Part shown: positions 7,091 through 14,615 of the stretch, one piece after another
How positions within the stretch are numbered: position 1 is the first letter of the stretch
Layout of the letters: each line of letters opens with the position of its first letter
Assembly: GCF_014836665.1 (NCBI RefSeq)
Contig: NZ_JACSQJ010000001.1
Coordinates: 808,387 to 872,386 of the forward strand
Direction of reading: 5' to 3'
Origin: Luteimonas colneyensis
GTDB taxonomy: Bacteria; Pseudomonadota; Gammaproteobacteria; Xanthomonadales; Xanthomonadaceae
DNA: 64,000 nt
The notes under the pieces: generated by a model
What the model saw: only the letters and a program-made list of their open reading frames with translations
Database searches by the model: none
What the model was told of the DNA's origin: nothing
Translations under genes and position numbers: made by a program

Positions 7091-7135
7091 CTTCTAAGCC
7101 GGTGGTTGCAGGTTCGAGTCCTGCCGGGCGCGCCA
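7091..7135 (+). other. attR: Attachment site: 3' fragment of tRNA-Arg(TCT)
   Basis: The sequence begins in a TCT anticodon loop (cttctaa), continues through a variable arm and an intact T arm (gcaggttcgagtcctgc), and ends in an acceptor strand with CCA at 7133-7135. The bases just 5' (ctgctccaac) cannot pair with the 3' anticodon stem, and no D arm exists, so this is only the 3' part of a tRNA. This is the expected leftover of integration into a tRNA gene; the intact copy should sit at the other end of the element. A palindrome cctgattatcagg lies at 7040-7052, between integrase and fragment. Confidence 0.75.
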
Positions 7136-7217
7136 CAGGCCTGCCCACGCGCACGTCGCACTTTTCGCATCGAGCCGCTACAATGGCCGGCCCCCGGCAC
7201 TGCCGGCGGCACCCAGT

Positions 7218-7295
<78 letters not shown>

Positions 7296-7359
7296 GCTTT
7301 CCCGCCTGGCCGGCGGGTGTTGATCGACCGGCCAGCGCTTTGGTACCATTTCCCGCTCG

Positions 7360-7435
7360 GGGCCGTTAGCTCAGTTGGTAGAGCAGTTGACTCTTAATCA
7401 ATAGGTCCAAGGTTCGAATCCTTGACGGCCCACCA
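7360..7435 (+). tRNA. tRNA-Lys (CTT)
   Basis: A 76-base cloverleaf with acceptor gggccgt/acggccc, D stem gctc/gagc, anticodon loop ctCTTaa and T arm caaggttcgaatccttg, with encoded CCA. TACCAT at 7344-7349 could be a -10 box, which would make this gene independently transcribed from tRNA-His. A strong terminator follows at 7445. Confidence 0.95.
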
Positions 7436-7444
7436 AACCCGAAG

Positions 7445-7471
7445 CGCCCGGCACCGCCGGGCGTTTTTTTT
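7445..7471 (+). terminator. Rho-independent terminator after tRNA-Lys
   Basis: Stem cgcccggc/gccgggcg with a four-base loop, followed by a run of eight T. It separates tRNA-Lys from the downstream tRNA-Leu. Confidence 0.85.
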
Positions 7472-7494
7472 GCCCGGGCCCACCCCGGGCCGAT

Positions 7495-7582
<88 letters not shown>

Positions 7583-7655
7583 CCTGCAGATGCACGCCGC
7601 GCACCCCGTGTATCCTCGGGGCCGGCACCTTTCATCGAACCCTTGGGGGGACTTC

Positions 7656-8417
7656 ATGCGCAGCGGCAATCCGGTCCTGTCGGACTCCACGTTCCTCGAC
7701 CTCGGCAGCGGCACCGTCGTCTCCCGCGACGCCGGGGCGATGACCATCAACGGCACGGTCAACAAGACCGCGTTCCTGCTGCTCCTGACGGTGCTCACGG
7801 CGGCCTTCGCCTGGAGCCAGGCGTTCGCCGCCCCCGGCGAGCTCGCGCCCGGCTTCTCGGTCTACATGTGGGGCGGCGCGATCGGCGGCTTCGTCCTGGC
7901 ACTGGTCACGGTGTTCAAGAAGGAATGGGCGCCGGTCACCGCGCCGCTGTACGCCCTGGTCGAGGGCTTCTTCCTCGGCGCGATCTCGGCGCTCTACAAC
8001 CACCTGTACGAAGGCATCGTGCTGCAGGCGGTGATGCTGACCTTCGGCACCCTGTTCGCCCTGCTCTTCGCCTACCGCTCGGGCTGGATCAGGGCCACGG
8101 AGAACTTCAAGCTGGGCGTGGTCGCGGCCACCGGCGGCATCGCGCTGGTCTACCTGGCGACGATCGTGCTGGGCTTCTTCGGCATCAACATCCCGATGAT
8201 CCACGACAACGGCATCGTCGGCATCGGCTTCAGCCTGTTCGTGATCGTGATCGCCGCGCTGAACCTGGTGCTGGACTTCGACTTCATCGAGGCCGGTGCC
8301 GAACAGGGCGCGCCGAAGTACATGGAGTGGTACGGCGCCTTCGGCCTGATGGTCACCCTGGTCTGGCTGTACATCGAATTCCTGCGCCTGCTGGCGAAGC
8401 TGCAGTCGCGCGACTGA
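7656..8417 (+). CDS. Bax inhibitor-1/YccA family membrane protein
   Basis: A 253-residue inner-membrane protein starting at ATG 7656 after a GGGGGG stretch; an upstream in-frame start would run through tRNA-Leu and is rejected. Seven hydrophobic segments follow a 40-residue soluble N-terminus, and the last loop holds the family's acidic pair (LDFDFIEAGAEQGAPKYMEW). Relatives (YccA, YbhL) are membrane proteins with pH-sensitive calcium leak activity or, for YccA, modulation of the FtsH protease. Which applies here is not decidable. Single gene, closed by a terminator at 8441. Confidence 0.88.
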   Translation: MRSGNPVLSDSTFLDLGSGTVVSRDAGAMTINGTVNKTAFLLLLTVLTAAFAWSQAFAAPGELAPGFSVYMWGGAIGGFVLALVTVFKKEWAPVTAPLYALVEGFFLGAISALYNHLYEGIVLQAVMLTFGTLFALLFAYRSGWIRATENFKLGVVAATGGIALVYLATIVLGFFGINIPMIHDNGIVGIGFSLFVIVIAALNLVLDFDFIEAGAEQGAPKYMEWYGAFGLMVTLVWLYIEFLRLLAKLQSRD

Positions 8418-8440
8418 GCCTCCCGCACATGCAGTGAGAG

Positions 8441-8475
8441 GAAGGGCGCCTTGTCGGGCGCCCTTCGCTTTTTTT
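8441..8475 (+). terminator. Rho-independent terminator
   Basis: Ten-base-pair stem gaagggcgcc/gggcgcccttc with a short loop, followed by a run of seven T. Ends the Bax-inhibitor-like gene. Confidence 0.9.
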
Positions 8476-8496
8476 GCCGGGAGAAAGGAAAAGCTT

Positions 8497-8722
8497 TTGC
8501 CACGGATGACGCGGATGGACGCGGATCTACACGGATAGGGCAAGAGCTGTTTTTTGCAGGAGGGCAACCGTGGCTCGGGGAGCGGCCGGAAACCTGGCAG
8601 CAGCAACTGCTGCGACCCGCCTGGGCTTCAGCCCGCTGCAGACGCGGTGTTCCGGGATCAAACTGAAGGAAGCTCCTGCTCTATCCGTGTAGATCCGCGT
8701 CCATCCGCGTCATCCGTGGCAA
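8497..8722. repeat. MITE-like element with 42-bp perfect inverted ends
   Basis: Bases 8497-8538 and 8681-8722 are exact reverse complements over 42 bp, separated by 142 bp. Each arm is itself built from a repeated word (acgcggat in slightly varied copies). The spacer contains smaller hairpins such as cagcagcaactgctg. The element fills most of the 346-bp gap 8418-8764, which contains no gene. The arms resemble repeats scattered in Xanthomonadaceae intergenic DNA (memory, not searched). It could be a non-autonomous mobile element or a paired extragenic palindrome. Confidence 0.8.
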
Positions 8723-8764
8723 GGCATCTGCTTCCCACGCCCCCGCCAACGCCCGGGAAGGTGC

Positions 8765-10093
8765 TCAGGCCGCGCGCGTCGGGCTCGCCGCCGGGGCGTC
8801 CGCGCGCCGCGGCCAGGCCATGAAGGCCATGGCGACGAGGGCCAGGATCCAGCAGTAGAAGACGGTGCCGGCGAGCGCCAGCGGGGAGACCGAGGCCAGG
8901 CCGGCGGCCAGCAGGATCTGCGCGCCGTAGGGCAGGATGCCCTGGGGCACGCAGGCGAAGATGTCGAGCACGCTGGCTGCCCTGCGCGGACTGATGCCGT
9001 GGCGCTGCGCGATGTCCCGGGCGACATCGCCGCTGACCAGGATCGCCACCGTGTTGTTGGCGGTGAACACGTCCGCGGTCGCCGACAGCGCGGCGATGCT
9101 GAACTCGCCGGTGCGGCGCCCGGTATGTCCGCGGGCGAAGCGCGCGATCGCACGCGCCAGCCACTCGAGGCCGCCGGCGGCCTTCATCAGCGCGCCGACA
9201 CCGCCGATCAGCAGGGACAGCAGCAGGATCTCGGTCATGCCTTCGAAGCCGGTCCAGATGTCGCCGGCAAGGTGCACCACGTCGTAGCCCGGAGACAGGG
9301 CGATGCCGGAGATGCCGGCCAGCGCGAGCCCGATGCCCAGCACCAGGATCACGTCCAGCCCGCTCAGCGCCAGCACCAGCACCAGCACATAGGGCAGCAC
9401 CAGCCAGGCCGAGGCCGGCTCGTCCGTCGTCACCGGCGCCGGCTCGCCGAGGAACGCCAGCAGGGCGATGGTCACCAGCGCGGCCGGCAGCGCGATCGCG
9501 AAATTCTCGCGGAACTTGTCGCGCATCTCGGCGCCCTGGCTGCGGGTCGCGGCGATGGTGGTGTCCGAGATCACCGACAGGTTGTCGCCGAACATGGCGC
9601 CGCCGATCACCGCCCCCAGCACCAGCGCGCGGTCCAGGCCCGATGCGTCGGCCACGCCGAGCGCGATCGGCACCACCGCCGCGATCGTGCCCATCGAGGT
9701 GCCGATGGCCAGCGAGATCAGCGACGCGACCACGAACAGCCCGGGCAGCAGCAGCGCCGACGGCACCGCGCCGATGCCCAGCGCCACCACCGCGTCGACG
9801 GCACCGATCGCCTGCGAGACGTAGGCGAAGGCGCCCGCCAGCAGGAAGATCAGGCACATGGTCATGATGTTCGGGTCGCCCATGCCGCGCAGCAGGGTTT
9901 CGCCGGCGCGCACGCCGCGGCGATGGGCGATCCAGGCCGCCAGCGCCAGCGCCGGCAGGATCGCGACGGGTGCGCGCAGCTGGTAGAAGCCCATGTCCTC
10001 GCCCTGCAGGGTGAAGTACAGGCCGCTGCCGAAGAACAGCGCCAGGAACAGCAGCAGCGGGGTCAGCGCCACGGCGCTGGGACGGGTTTCCAT
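8765..10093 (-). CDS. nhaC: NhaC-family Na+/H+ antiporter
   Basis: A 442-residue polytopic membrane protein that would exchange cytoplasmic Na+ for H+. Start ATG 10093 (METRPSAVALTPLL) is chosen because it leads straight into the first membrane helix; an upstream start at 10210 would add a polar arginine-rich extension. About 11-12 hydrophobic segments are seen, with the conserved family region ASLISLAIGTSMGTIAAVVP and GAMFGDNLSVISDTT, where the Asp/Ser residues form the ion path. It stands alone, downstream on the minus strand of the icd gene and its terminator. The exact substrate (Na+ or another) is inferred from family. Confidence 0.85.
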   Translation of the reverse strand: METRPSAVALTPLLLFLALFFGSGLYFTLQGEDMGFYQLRAPVAILPALALAAWIAHRRGVRAGETLLRGMGDPNIMTMCLIFLLAGAFAYVSQAIGAVDAVVALGIGAVPSALLLPGLFVVASLISLAIGTSMGTIAAVVPIALGVADASGLDRALVLGAVIGGAMFGDNLSVISDTTIAATRSQGAEMRDKFRENFAIALPAALVTIALLAFLGEPAPVTTDEPASAWLVLPYVLVLVLALSGLDVILVLGIGLALAGISGIALSPGYDVVHLAGDIWTGFEGMTEILLLSLLIGGVGALMKAAGGLEWLARAIARFARGHTGRRTGEFSIAALSATADVFTANNTVAILVSGDVARDIAQRHGISPRRAASVLDIFACVPQGILPYGAQILLAAGLASVSPLALAGTVFYCWILALVAMAFMAWPRRADAPAASPTRAA

Positions 10094-10178
10094 CGCTTTA
10101 TCCGCATGAAGGGATTCGCGATTGTGGCGGTCGTGGGCCAGCGCTGTCGAGGCGCCCGCCGGGATGCCGGCGTTCCAG

Positions 10179-10205
10179 AAACGAAACGGGCGCCGAAGCG
10201 CCCGT
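10179..10205 (-). terminator. Terminator after icd
   Basis: On the minus strand, stem acgggcgc/gcgcccgt with a tetraloop is followed by tttcgttt. It lies just downstream of icd and before nhaC. Confidence 0.7.
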
Positions 10206-10243
10206 TCCATATCCGCCCGGGGCCTGCCTGCGCAGGCGATGGG

Positions 10244-11257
10244 TCAGGCCGCCACGCGGCCCGCGATCGCCTTCGCGAAGGACATCGTCGTGCCCGTGCC
10301 GCCGAGGTCGGGGGTCAGCGAGTCCTTGGCCTCCAGGGTGGCGACGATGGCCGCGCGCAGCCGCGCCGCCTCGTCGACCATGCCGATGTGCTCAAGCATC
10401 TGCGCCGCGCCCAGCAGCAGGGCGCAGGGGTTGGCGACGCCCTTGCCGGCGATGTCCGGCGCGGAGCCGTGCACGGCCTCGAAGATCGCAGCGTCCTTGC
10501 CGATGTTGGCGCCCGGGATCAGGCCCAGGCCACCGATCAGGCCGGCGCAGAGGTCGGAGATGATGTCGCCGAACAGGTTGGTGGTCACGATGATGTCGAA
10601 CTGCTCGGGGCGCATCACCAGCTGCATGCAGGTGTTGTCCACGATCATCTCGTTGCACTCGATGTCCGGGTATTCCTTGGCCACGTCGCGCGCGGCGTTG
10701 AGGAAGATGCCCGAGGTCGACTTCAGGATGTTGGCCTTGTGCACCACGGTCACCTTCTTCCGGCCGGCCTTGCGGGCGAGGTCGAAGGCGTAGCGCACGA
10801 TGCGCTCGGAGCCCTTGCGCGTGTTGCGGGTGATCGAGACCGCCCAGCTGCCGTCGGGCGCGGTTTCCTGGCCTTCGGCGGTATAGGCACCCTCGGTGTT
10901 CTCGCGCACGGTGATGATGTCCACGCCCTCGGTGAAGCGCGAACGCGTGTTCGGGAACGAGGTGGCCGGGCGCACGTTGGCGTAGAGGTCGAAGTGGCGG
11001 CGCAGCTGCACGTTGATCGACGAGAAGCCGCCGCCGACCGGCGTGGTGAGCGGGCTCTTCAGCGCGACCTTGTTGCGGCCGATGGAATCCAGCGTGGCCT
11101 GCGGCAGCAGCTCGCCGTGCTTCTCGAGGGCCACCAGGCCGGCATCGGCCTCTTCGTACACCAGCCCGAGCTTCATCGCGTCGAGCACGTGCAGGGTGGC
11201 GTCCATGATCTCCGGGCCGATGCCATCGCCGCGGATGACCGTGATTGTCTGGGTCAT
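10244..11257 (-). CDS. NAD-dependent isocitrate/isopropylmalate-type dehydrogenase, isocitrate dehydrogenase
   Basis: Oxidative decarboxylation of isocitrate to 2-oxoglutarate in the TCA cycle. 337 residues from ATG 11257 (MTQTITVIRGDGIGPEIM); ATG 11272 is an alternative adding five residues. Family marks: nucleotide motif GDGIGPE, substrate-binding SSINVQLRRHFDLYANVRP, ENTEGAY, lysine in VHKANILK, Mg-binding aspartates in NLFGDIISDLCAGL, and the cofactor loop EAVHGSAPDIAGKGVANP. The short length and this loop are those of NAD-linked, IDH3-like enzymes rather than the long NADP enzyme. Monocistronic between two terminators. Confidence 0.88.
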   Translation of the reverse strand: MTQTITVIRGDGIGPEIMDATLHVLDAMKLGLVYEEADAGLVALEKHGELLPQATLDSIGRNKVALKSPLTTPVGGGFSSINVQLRRHFDLYANVRPATSFPNTRSRFTEGVDIITVRENTEGAYTAEGQETAPDGSWAVSITRNTRKGSERIVRYAFDLARKAGRKKVTVVHKANILKSTSGIFLNAARDVAKEYPDIECNEMIVDNTCMQLVMRPEQFDIIVTTNLFGDIISDLCAGLIGGLGLIPGANIGKDAAIFEAVHGSAPDIAGKGVANPCALLLGAAQMLEHIGMVDEAARLRAAIVATLEAKDSLTPDLGGTGTTMSFAKAIAGRVAA

Positions 11258-11335
11258 TGAAGTGGGGTCCATGCAGGGGGGACGCCGGGCGCGATGCGGG
11301 GCGTCGTGGGACGGAATGCAGCAGCCAATTATGCC

Positions 11336-11369
11336 AAAAGCGGCCCCGCCCTGCCGGAGCGGGGCCGCT
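11336..11369 (-). terminator. Terminator after the glutaredoxin/AhpD-like pair
   Basis: Stem agcggcccc/ggggccgct (nine pairs) with a 13-base loop, followed on the minus strand by TTTT. Located between the AhpD-like gene and icd. Confidence 0.7.
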
Positions 11370-11404
11370 ACGGAGCGGCCTGGCCGTCGCCGTGCTCCCG
11401 GGCC

Positions 11405-11782
11405 TCAGCCGTGCGCATGCTCCGCCGGCGCCTCGGCCCCGGCCTCGAGCTGGTCGAGGAAGTCGACCGCACGGCGCAGGTGCGGGATGACGATGCTGCC
11501 GCCCACCACCAGGCCGATCGAGAAGGCCTCGAACATCGCGTCGCGCCCGACCCCGGCGTCGCGGCACTTGGCCACGTGGTAGCTGATGCAGTCGTCGCAG
11601 CGCAGCACCAGCGACGCCACCAGGCCCAGCAGCTCCTTGGTCGCCACGTCCAGCACCCCGGCCTGGTAGGCCTGGGTATCGAGCGCGAAGAAGCGGCGCA
11701 CCACCTGGTTGGGCTCGGCGAGGATCCGTTCGTTCATGCGCTCCCGGAATTCCGTGAAGGCGCGGACGCGGTCGTCGCTCAT
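11405..11782 (-). CDS. Carboxymuconolactone decarboxylase/AhpD-like protein
   Basis: A 125-residue all-helical protein from ATG 11782, overlapping the glutaredoxin stop by ATGA. The active-site pattern is LRCDDCISYH, a CxxC followed by a conserved His, as in AhpD-type alkylhydroperoxidases rather than true lactone decarboxylases. The C-terminal half has the paired helices GLVVGGSIVIPHLRRAVDFL. Coupling with a glutaredoxin suggests a thiol-dependent peroxide or redox function. The substrate is unknown. Confidence 0.8.
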   Translation of the reverse strand: MSDDRVRAFTEFRERMNERILAEPNQVVRRFFALDTQAYQAGVLDVATKELLGLVASLVLRCDDCISYHVAKCRDAGVGRDAMFEAFSIGLVVGGSIVIPHLRRAVDFLDQLEAGAEAPAEHAHG

Positions 11783-12057
11783 GCGCCCTTCCCTTCCAGC
11801 AGCGGCTCGAAGCCGCCGGCGCGGTGCAGGGCCATCATGTCGTCGTAGCCGCCGACGTGGACGTCGCCCACGAAGATCTGCGGCACCGAGGTGCGTCCGG
11901 CACGCGCCACCATGCGCTCGCGCTCGGCGGCGTCGAGGTCGACCCGGACCTCGGACCAGTCCAGGCCCTTGCTGCGCAGGAAGTTCTTGGCGGCGACGCA
12001 GTAGGCGCACACGGCGCTCGTGTACATCGTGATCTGGGGGGTGGCTTGCTCGTTCAA
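11779..12057 (-). CDS. grxC: Glutaredoxin 3 (GrxC-like)
   Basis: A 92-residue cytoplasmic dithiol glutaredoxin. The active site is CAYC in MYTSAVCAYCVAAKNFL, followed by the cis-proline box TSVPQIFVGDVHVGGYDD. The start is taken as TTG 12057, preceded by a GGAG ribosome binding site eight bases upstream. The only nearby ATG, at 12027, would remove the first beta strand (ATPQIT). It is coupled to the AhpD-like gene by ATGA and reads out of a 183-bp region shared divergently with bepA. Role: glutathione-dependent disulfide reduction. Confidence 0.88.
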   Translation of the reverse strand: MNEQATPQITMYTSAVCAYCVAAKNFLRSKGLDWSEVRVDLDAAERERMVARAGRTSVPQIFVGDVHVGGYDDMMALHRAGGFEPLLEGKGA

Positions 12058-12240
12058 GTCGGTCTCCGGGAACTTGCGGGGGTGGCGATGGTCCGATTGT
12101 GCGGCCCCGACGCGTGAAAGCCACCCCGCAGGCGCGGGCCGCAGCGTCGCGGCCATGCGGATTAACGCGGTATTCACTCCTCGCGCCGGCGCCGCCCGCA
12201 TCCTGTCTCCAGCCTTCCCAGGACCCGACCGCACATCCGC

Positions 12241-13827
12241 ATGCGCCCGCTTTCCGCCGCCATCGCCATGGTCCTCGCGTTCGCCTTTGCGCCCTCGGCC
12301 GCGCAGCAGCGCCTGCCCGACATCGGATCCTCGGCCGACACCCTGCTCGCACCCGCGCAGCAGGAGGAGTACGGCCAGATGCTGCTGGCGCAGCTGCGCC
12401 ACTACGACTACGTCCTCGACGATCCGCTGGTCGACACCTGGCTGCGCGGCCTCGGCAACCGCCTGGCGGCCGCCAGCGACCAGCCGGCCCAGCCCTTCAC
12501 CTTCTTCATGATGAAGGACCGCTCGATCAACGCCTTCGCCACCCTCGGCGGCTACATCGGCACGAACGCGGGCCTGGTGCTGGCGGCCGAGACCGAGGAC
12601 GAGGTGGCCGGCGTGATCGCCCACGAGGTCGCCCACGTCACCCAGGCGCACGTCCTGCGCAGCGTCGAGCGCGCGCAGCGCGACAGCATCCCGCTCCTGC
12701 TCGCCATGCTGGGCGCCGTGGCCGTGGCCTCGCAGAGCGGAGGCAGCTCCTCCGGCGACGCCGGCATGGCCGCCATCGCCAGCCTGCAGGGCCTCGCCCT
12801 GCAGCGGCAGATCGACTACACCCGCTCCAACGAGTCCGAGGCCGACCGCCTCGGCATGCGCACGCTGTCGCGCAGCGGCTACGACACCGCGGCCATGGCG
12901 CGCATGTTCGAACGCATGCAGGCGATGTCGCGCACCAACCAGGGCGGCGAACGCGAGCGGCTGCCCGACTACATGCGCACGCATCCGGTCACCACCACGC
13001 GCATCAGCGAGACGCGGCAGCTCGCCGAGCAGTACCGCGGACACCAGGCAGGTTCGTTCGCCACCGGCGGCCTGGCCGGGAACAGCCTCCTGCTGCCACC
13101 GGGGTTGCGCCCGGGTCCGGGGCACGGCGAAGCCGGCGCGACCGACGGCACGATCCGGTTCGGCTGGGTCCGCGAGCGCCTGCGCGTGCTGAGCGCCAAC
13201 ACCCCCCGGGAGGCGATCGCCGAATACGGCCGGCTTGGCCGCTCCGCCCCGCTCGACGACGCCCAGCGCTACGGGCTCGCGGTGGCGCAGCTGCTCGCGG
13301 GCAGCGGCGCCGAAGCGGCACGCGGCTTCGAGGCGCTGCTGGCCACGCATCCCGACGACACCTGGCTGCTGCTCGGGCTGGCCCAGGCCGAAGCCCGCCA
13401 GGGCCGGCACGCCGCCGCCGACGCCCGCTTCGAGGCGCTGGTCCGGCGCATGCCGCGCAACCGCGCGGTGGTGCTCGCCTATGCCGAGGTCCTGGCCGAG
13501 CGCAACAACGCCGAGGCGGGCCGCCGCGCCCAGGACATCCTGAGGCCGCTGATGGCGGCGTCCGGGGACGACCCGGTGTTCCAGCGCACCTTCGCCCGCG
13601 CCAGCGAGATCGCCGGCGACCCGGTACGCGCGGGCGAGGCCTGGGCGGAGAGCGCCTACCTGAACGGCCGCGCCGAACAGGCCCTGATGCAGCTCAACAC
13701 CCTGCGCCGGCGCGACGACCTGGACTACTACGCCCGCGCGCGCATCGACGCCCGCATCGCCGCCATCACCCCGACCGTGCTCGAACTCCGCCGCCAGGGC
13801 ATCCGCGATCCCGACCTGCGCAAGTAG
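12241..13827 (+). CDS. bepA: Periplasmic M48 metalloprotease, BepA (YfgC) family
   Basis: A 528-residue exported protein with a signal peptide (residues 1-21, ending APSAAQ). The zinc peptidase site H128-E-V-A-H132 is followed by the third ligand Glu in NESEADRLG. The C-terminal half is TPR-like (VAQLLAGSGAEAARGFEALL, LGLAQAEARQGRHAAADARF). This is the architecture of E. coli BepA, which promotes LptD assembly and degrades stalled outer-membrane proteins. It starts at ATG 12241 and is transcribed alone. Length and order of domains agree with the family. Confidence 0.9.
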   Translation: MRPLSAAIAMVLAFAFAPSAAQQRLPDIGSSADTLLAPAQQEEYGQMLLAQLRHYDYVLDDPLVDTWLRGLGNRLAAASDQPAQPFTFFMMKDRSINAFATLGGYIGTNAGLVLAAETEDEVAGVIAHEVAHVTQAHVLRSVERAQRDSIPLLLAMLGAVAVASQSGGSSSGDAGMAAIASLQGLALQRQIDYTRSNESEADRLGMRTLSRSGYDTAAMARMFERMQAMSRTNQGGERERLPDYMRTHPVTTTRISETRQLAEQYRGHQAGSFATGGLAGNSLLLPPGLRPGPGHGEAGATDGTIRFGWVRERLRVLSANTPREAIAEYGRLGRSAPLDDAQRYGLAVAQLLAGSGAEAARGFEALLATHPDDTWLLLGLAQAEARQGRHAAADARFEALVRRMPRNRAVVLAYAEVLAERNNAEAGRRAQDILRPLMAASGDDPVFQRTFARASEIAGDPVRAGEAWAESAYLNGRAEQALMQLNTLRRRDDLDYYARARIDARIAAITPTVLELRRQGIRDPDLRK

Positions 13828-13850
13828 GGACTGCGGGCCGCCTCGTGACA

Positions 13851-13879
13851 GTGTCACCGGACTGTCACCAAACCGTCGT
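13851..13879 (+). promoter_or_regulatory. Pho box (three 11-bp units) before phoB
   Basis: Three PhoB half sites with 11-bp spacing: GTGTCAC (13851), CTGTCAC (13862) and CCGTCGT (13873), each followed by four bases. This matches the CTGTCAT-N4-CTGTCAT arrangement bound by PhoB dimers. It ends 37 bp before the phoB GTG, consistent with phosphate-starvation autoactivation. Confidence 0.75.
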
Positions 13880-13916
13880 CTAATGGCCCCGACCCCCAGA
13901 AGCGAGCGGTGACCGC

Positions 13917-14606
13917 GTGCAGAAGCGCATCCTCATCGTCGATGACGAACCCGCCATCCGCGACATGGTCGCCTTCGCCGTGCGCAAGGGCGACTACGAG
14001 CCGGTCCACGCCGGCGATGCCCAGCAGGCCCAGGAAGCCATCGCCGACCGGGTGCCCGACCTGATCCTGCTGGACTGGATGCTGCCCGGCACCAGCGGCA
14101 TCGAGCTGGCGCGCCGCTGGCGCCGCGAGTCGCTGACCCGCGAAGTCCCGATCATCATGCTGACCGCGCGCGGCGAGGAGAACGACCGCGTCGGCGGCCT
14201 CGAGGCCGGCGTCGACGACTACGTGGTCAAGCCGTTCTCCGCGCGCGAACTGCTGGCGCGGATCCGCGCGGTGATGCGCCGCTCGCGCGACGATGACGAG
14301 GACGGCAGCGTGGTGGTGGGCGGGCTCCGCATCGACGGCGCCGCGCACCGCGTGTTCGCCGGCGACGAGCCGGTCTCGATCGGCCCGACCGAATACCGCC
14401 TGCTGCATTTCTTCATGACCCATCCCGACCGCGTCTACACGCGCTCGCAGCTGCTCGACCATGTCTGGGGCGGCAGCGTGTACGTGGAGGAACGCACGGT
14501 CGACGTGCACATCCGCCGCCTGCGCAAGACGCTGGAGCCCTTCAGCCTCGATACCATGGTGCAGACGGTGCGCGGCGCGGGTTACCGATTCTCCGCCTCG
14601 GTCTAG
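13917..14606 (+). CDS. phoB: Phosphate regulon response regulator PhoB
   Basis: A 229-residue OmpR-type regulator. The receiver domain (1-120) has acidic pocket VDDEP, phospho-acceptor Asp near residue 52 in [11 protein letters not shown], and Lys in [11 protein letters not shown]. The winged helix (about 135-228) contains [15 protein letters not shown] and the wing [11 protein letters not shown] 13917 start ([11 protein letters not shown]) gives the standard N-terminus. It sits behind a Pho box and nine bases before phoR. It activates phosphate-scavenging genes when phosphate is scarce, including probably its own operon. Confidence 0.93.
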   Translation: MQKRILIVDDEPAIRDMVAFAVRKGDYEPVHAGDAQQAQEAIADRVPDLILLDWMLPGTSGIELARRWRRESLTREVPIIMLTARGEENDRVGGLEAGVDDYVVKPFSARELLARIRAVMRRSRDDDEDGSVVVGGLRIDGAAHRVFAGDEPVSIGPTEYRLLHFFMTHPDRVYTRSQLLDHVWGGSVYVEERTVDVHIRRLRKTLEPFSLDTMVQTVRGAGYRFSASV

Positions 14607-14615
14607 ACTGGCGGC

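Larger units (their letters stand above)
1..7135 (+). mobile_element. One end of an integrated element (probable prophage)
   Basis: This stretch is a nearly gap-free series of small rightward genes of mostly unknown function. It ends in a tyrosine-recombinase gene (5781-6992) and a 3' fragment of tRNA-Arg (7091-7135). Integrase next to a duplicated tRNA 3' end is the usual boundary of a tRNA-targeting temperate phage or integrative element. The stop/start overlaps, a cupin-like protein and a DUF4224-like protein beside the integrase favour a prophage early region. No capsid, terminase or replication gene is visible, so the kind of element is inferred. The other end lies outside the window. 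Confidence 0.75.
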
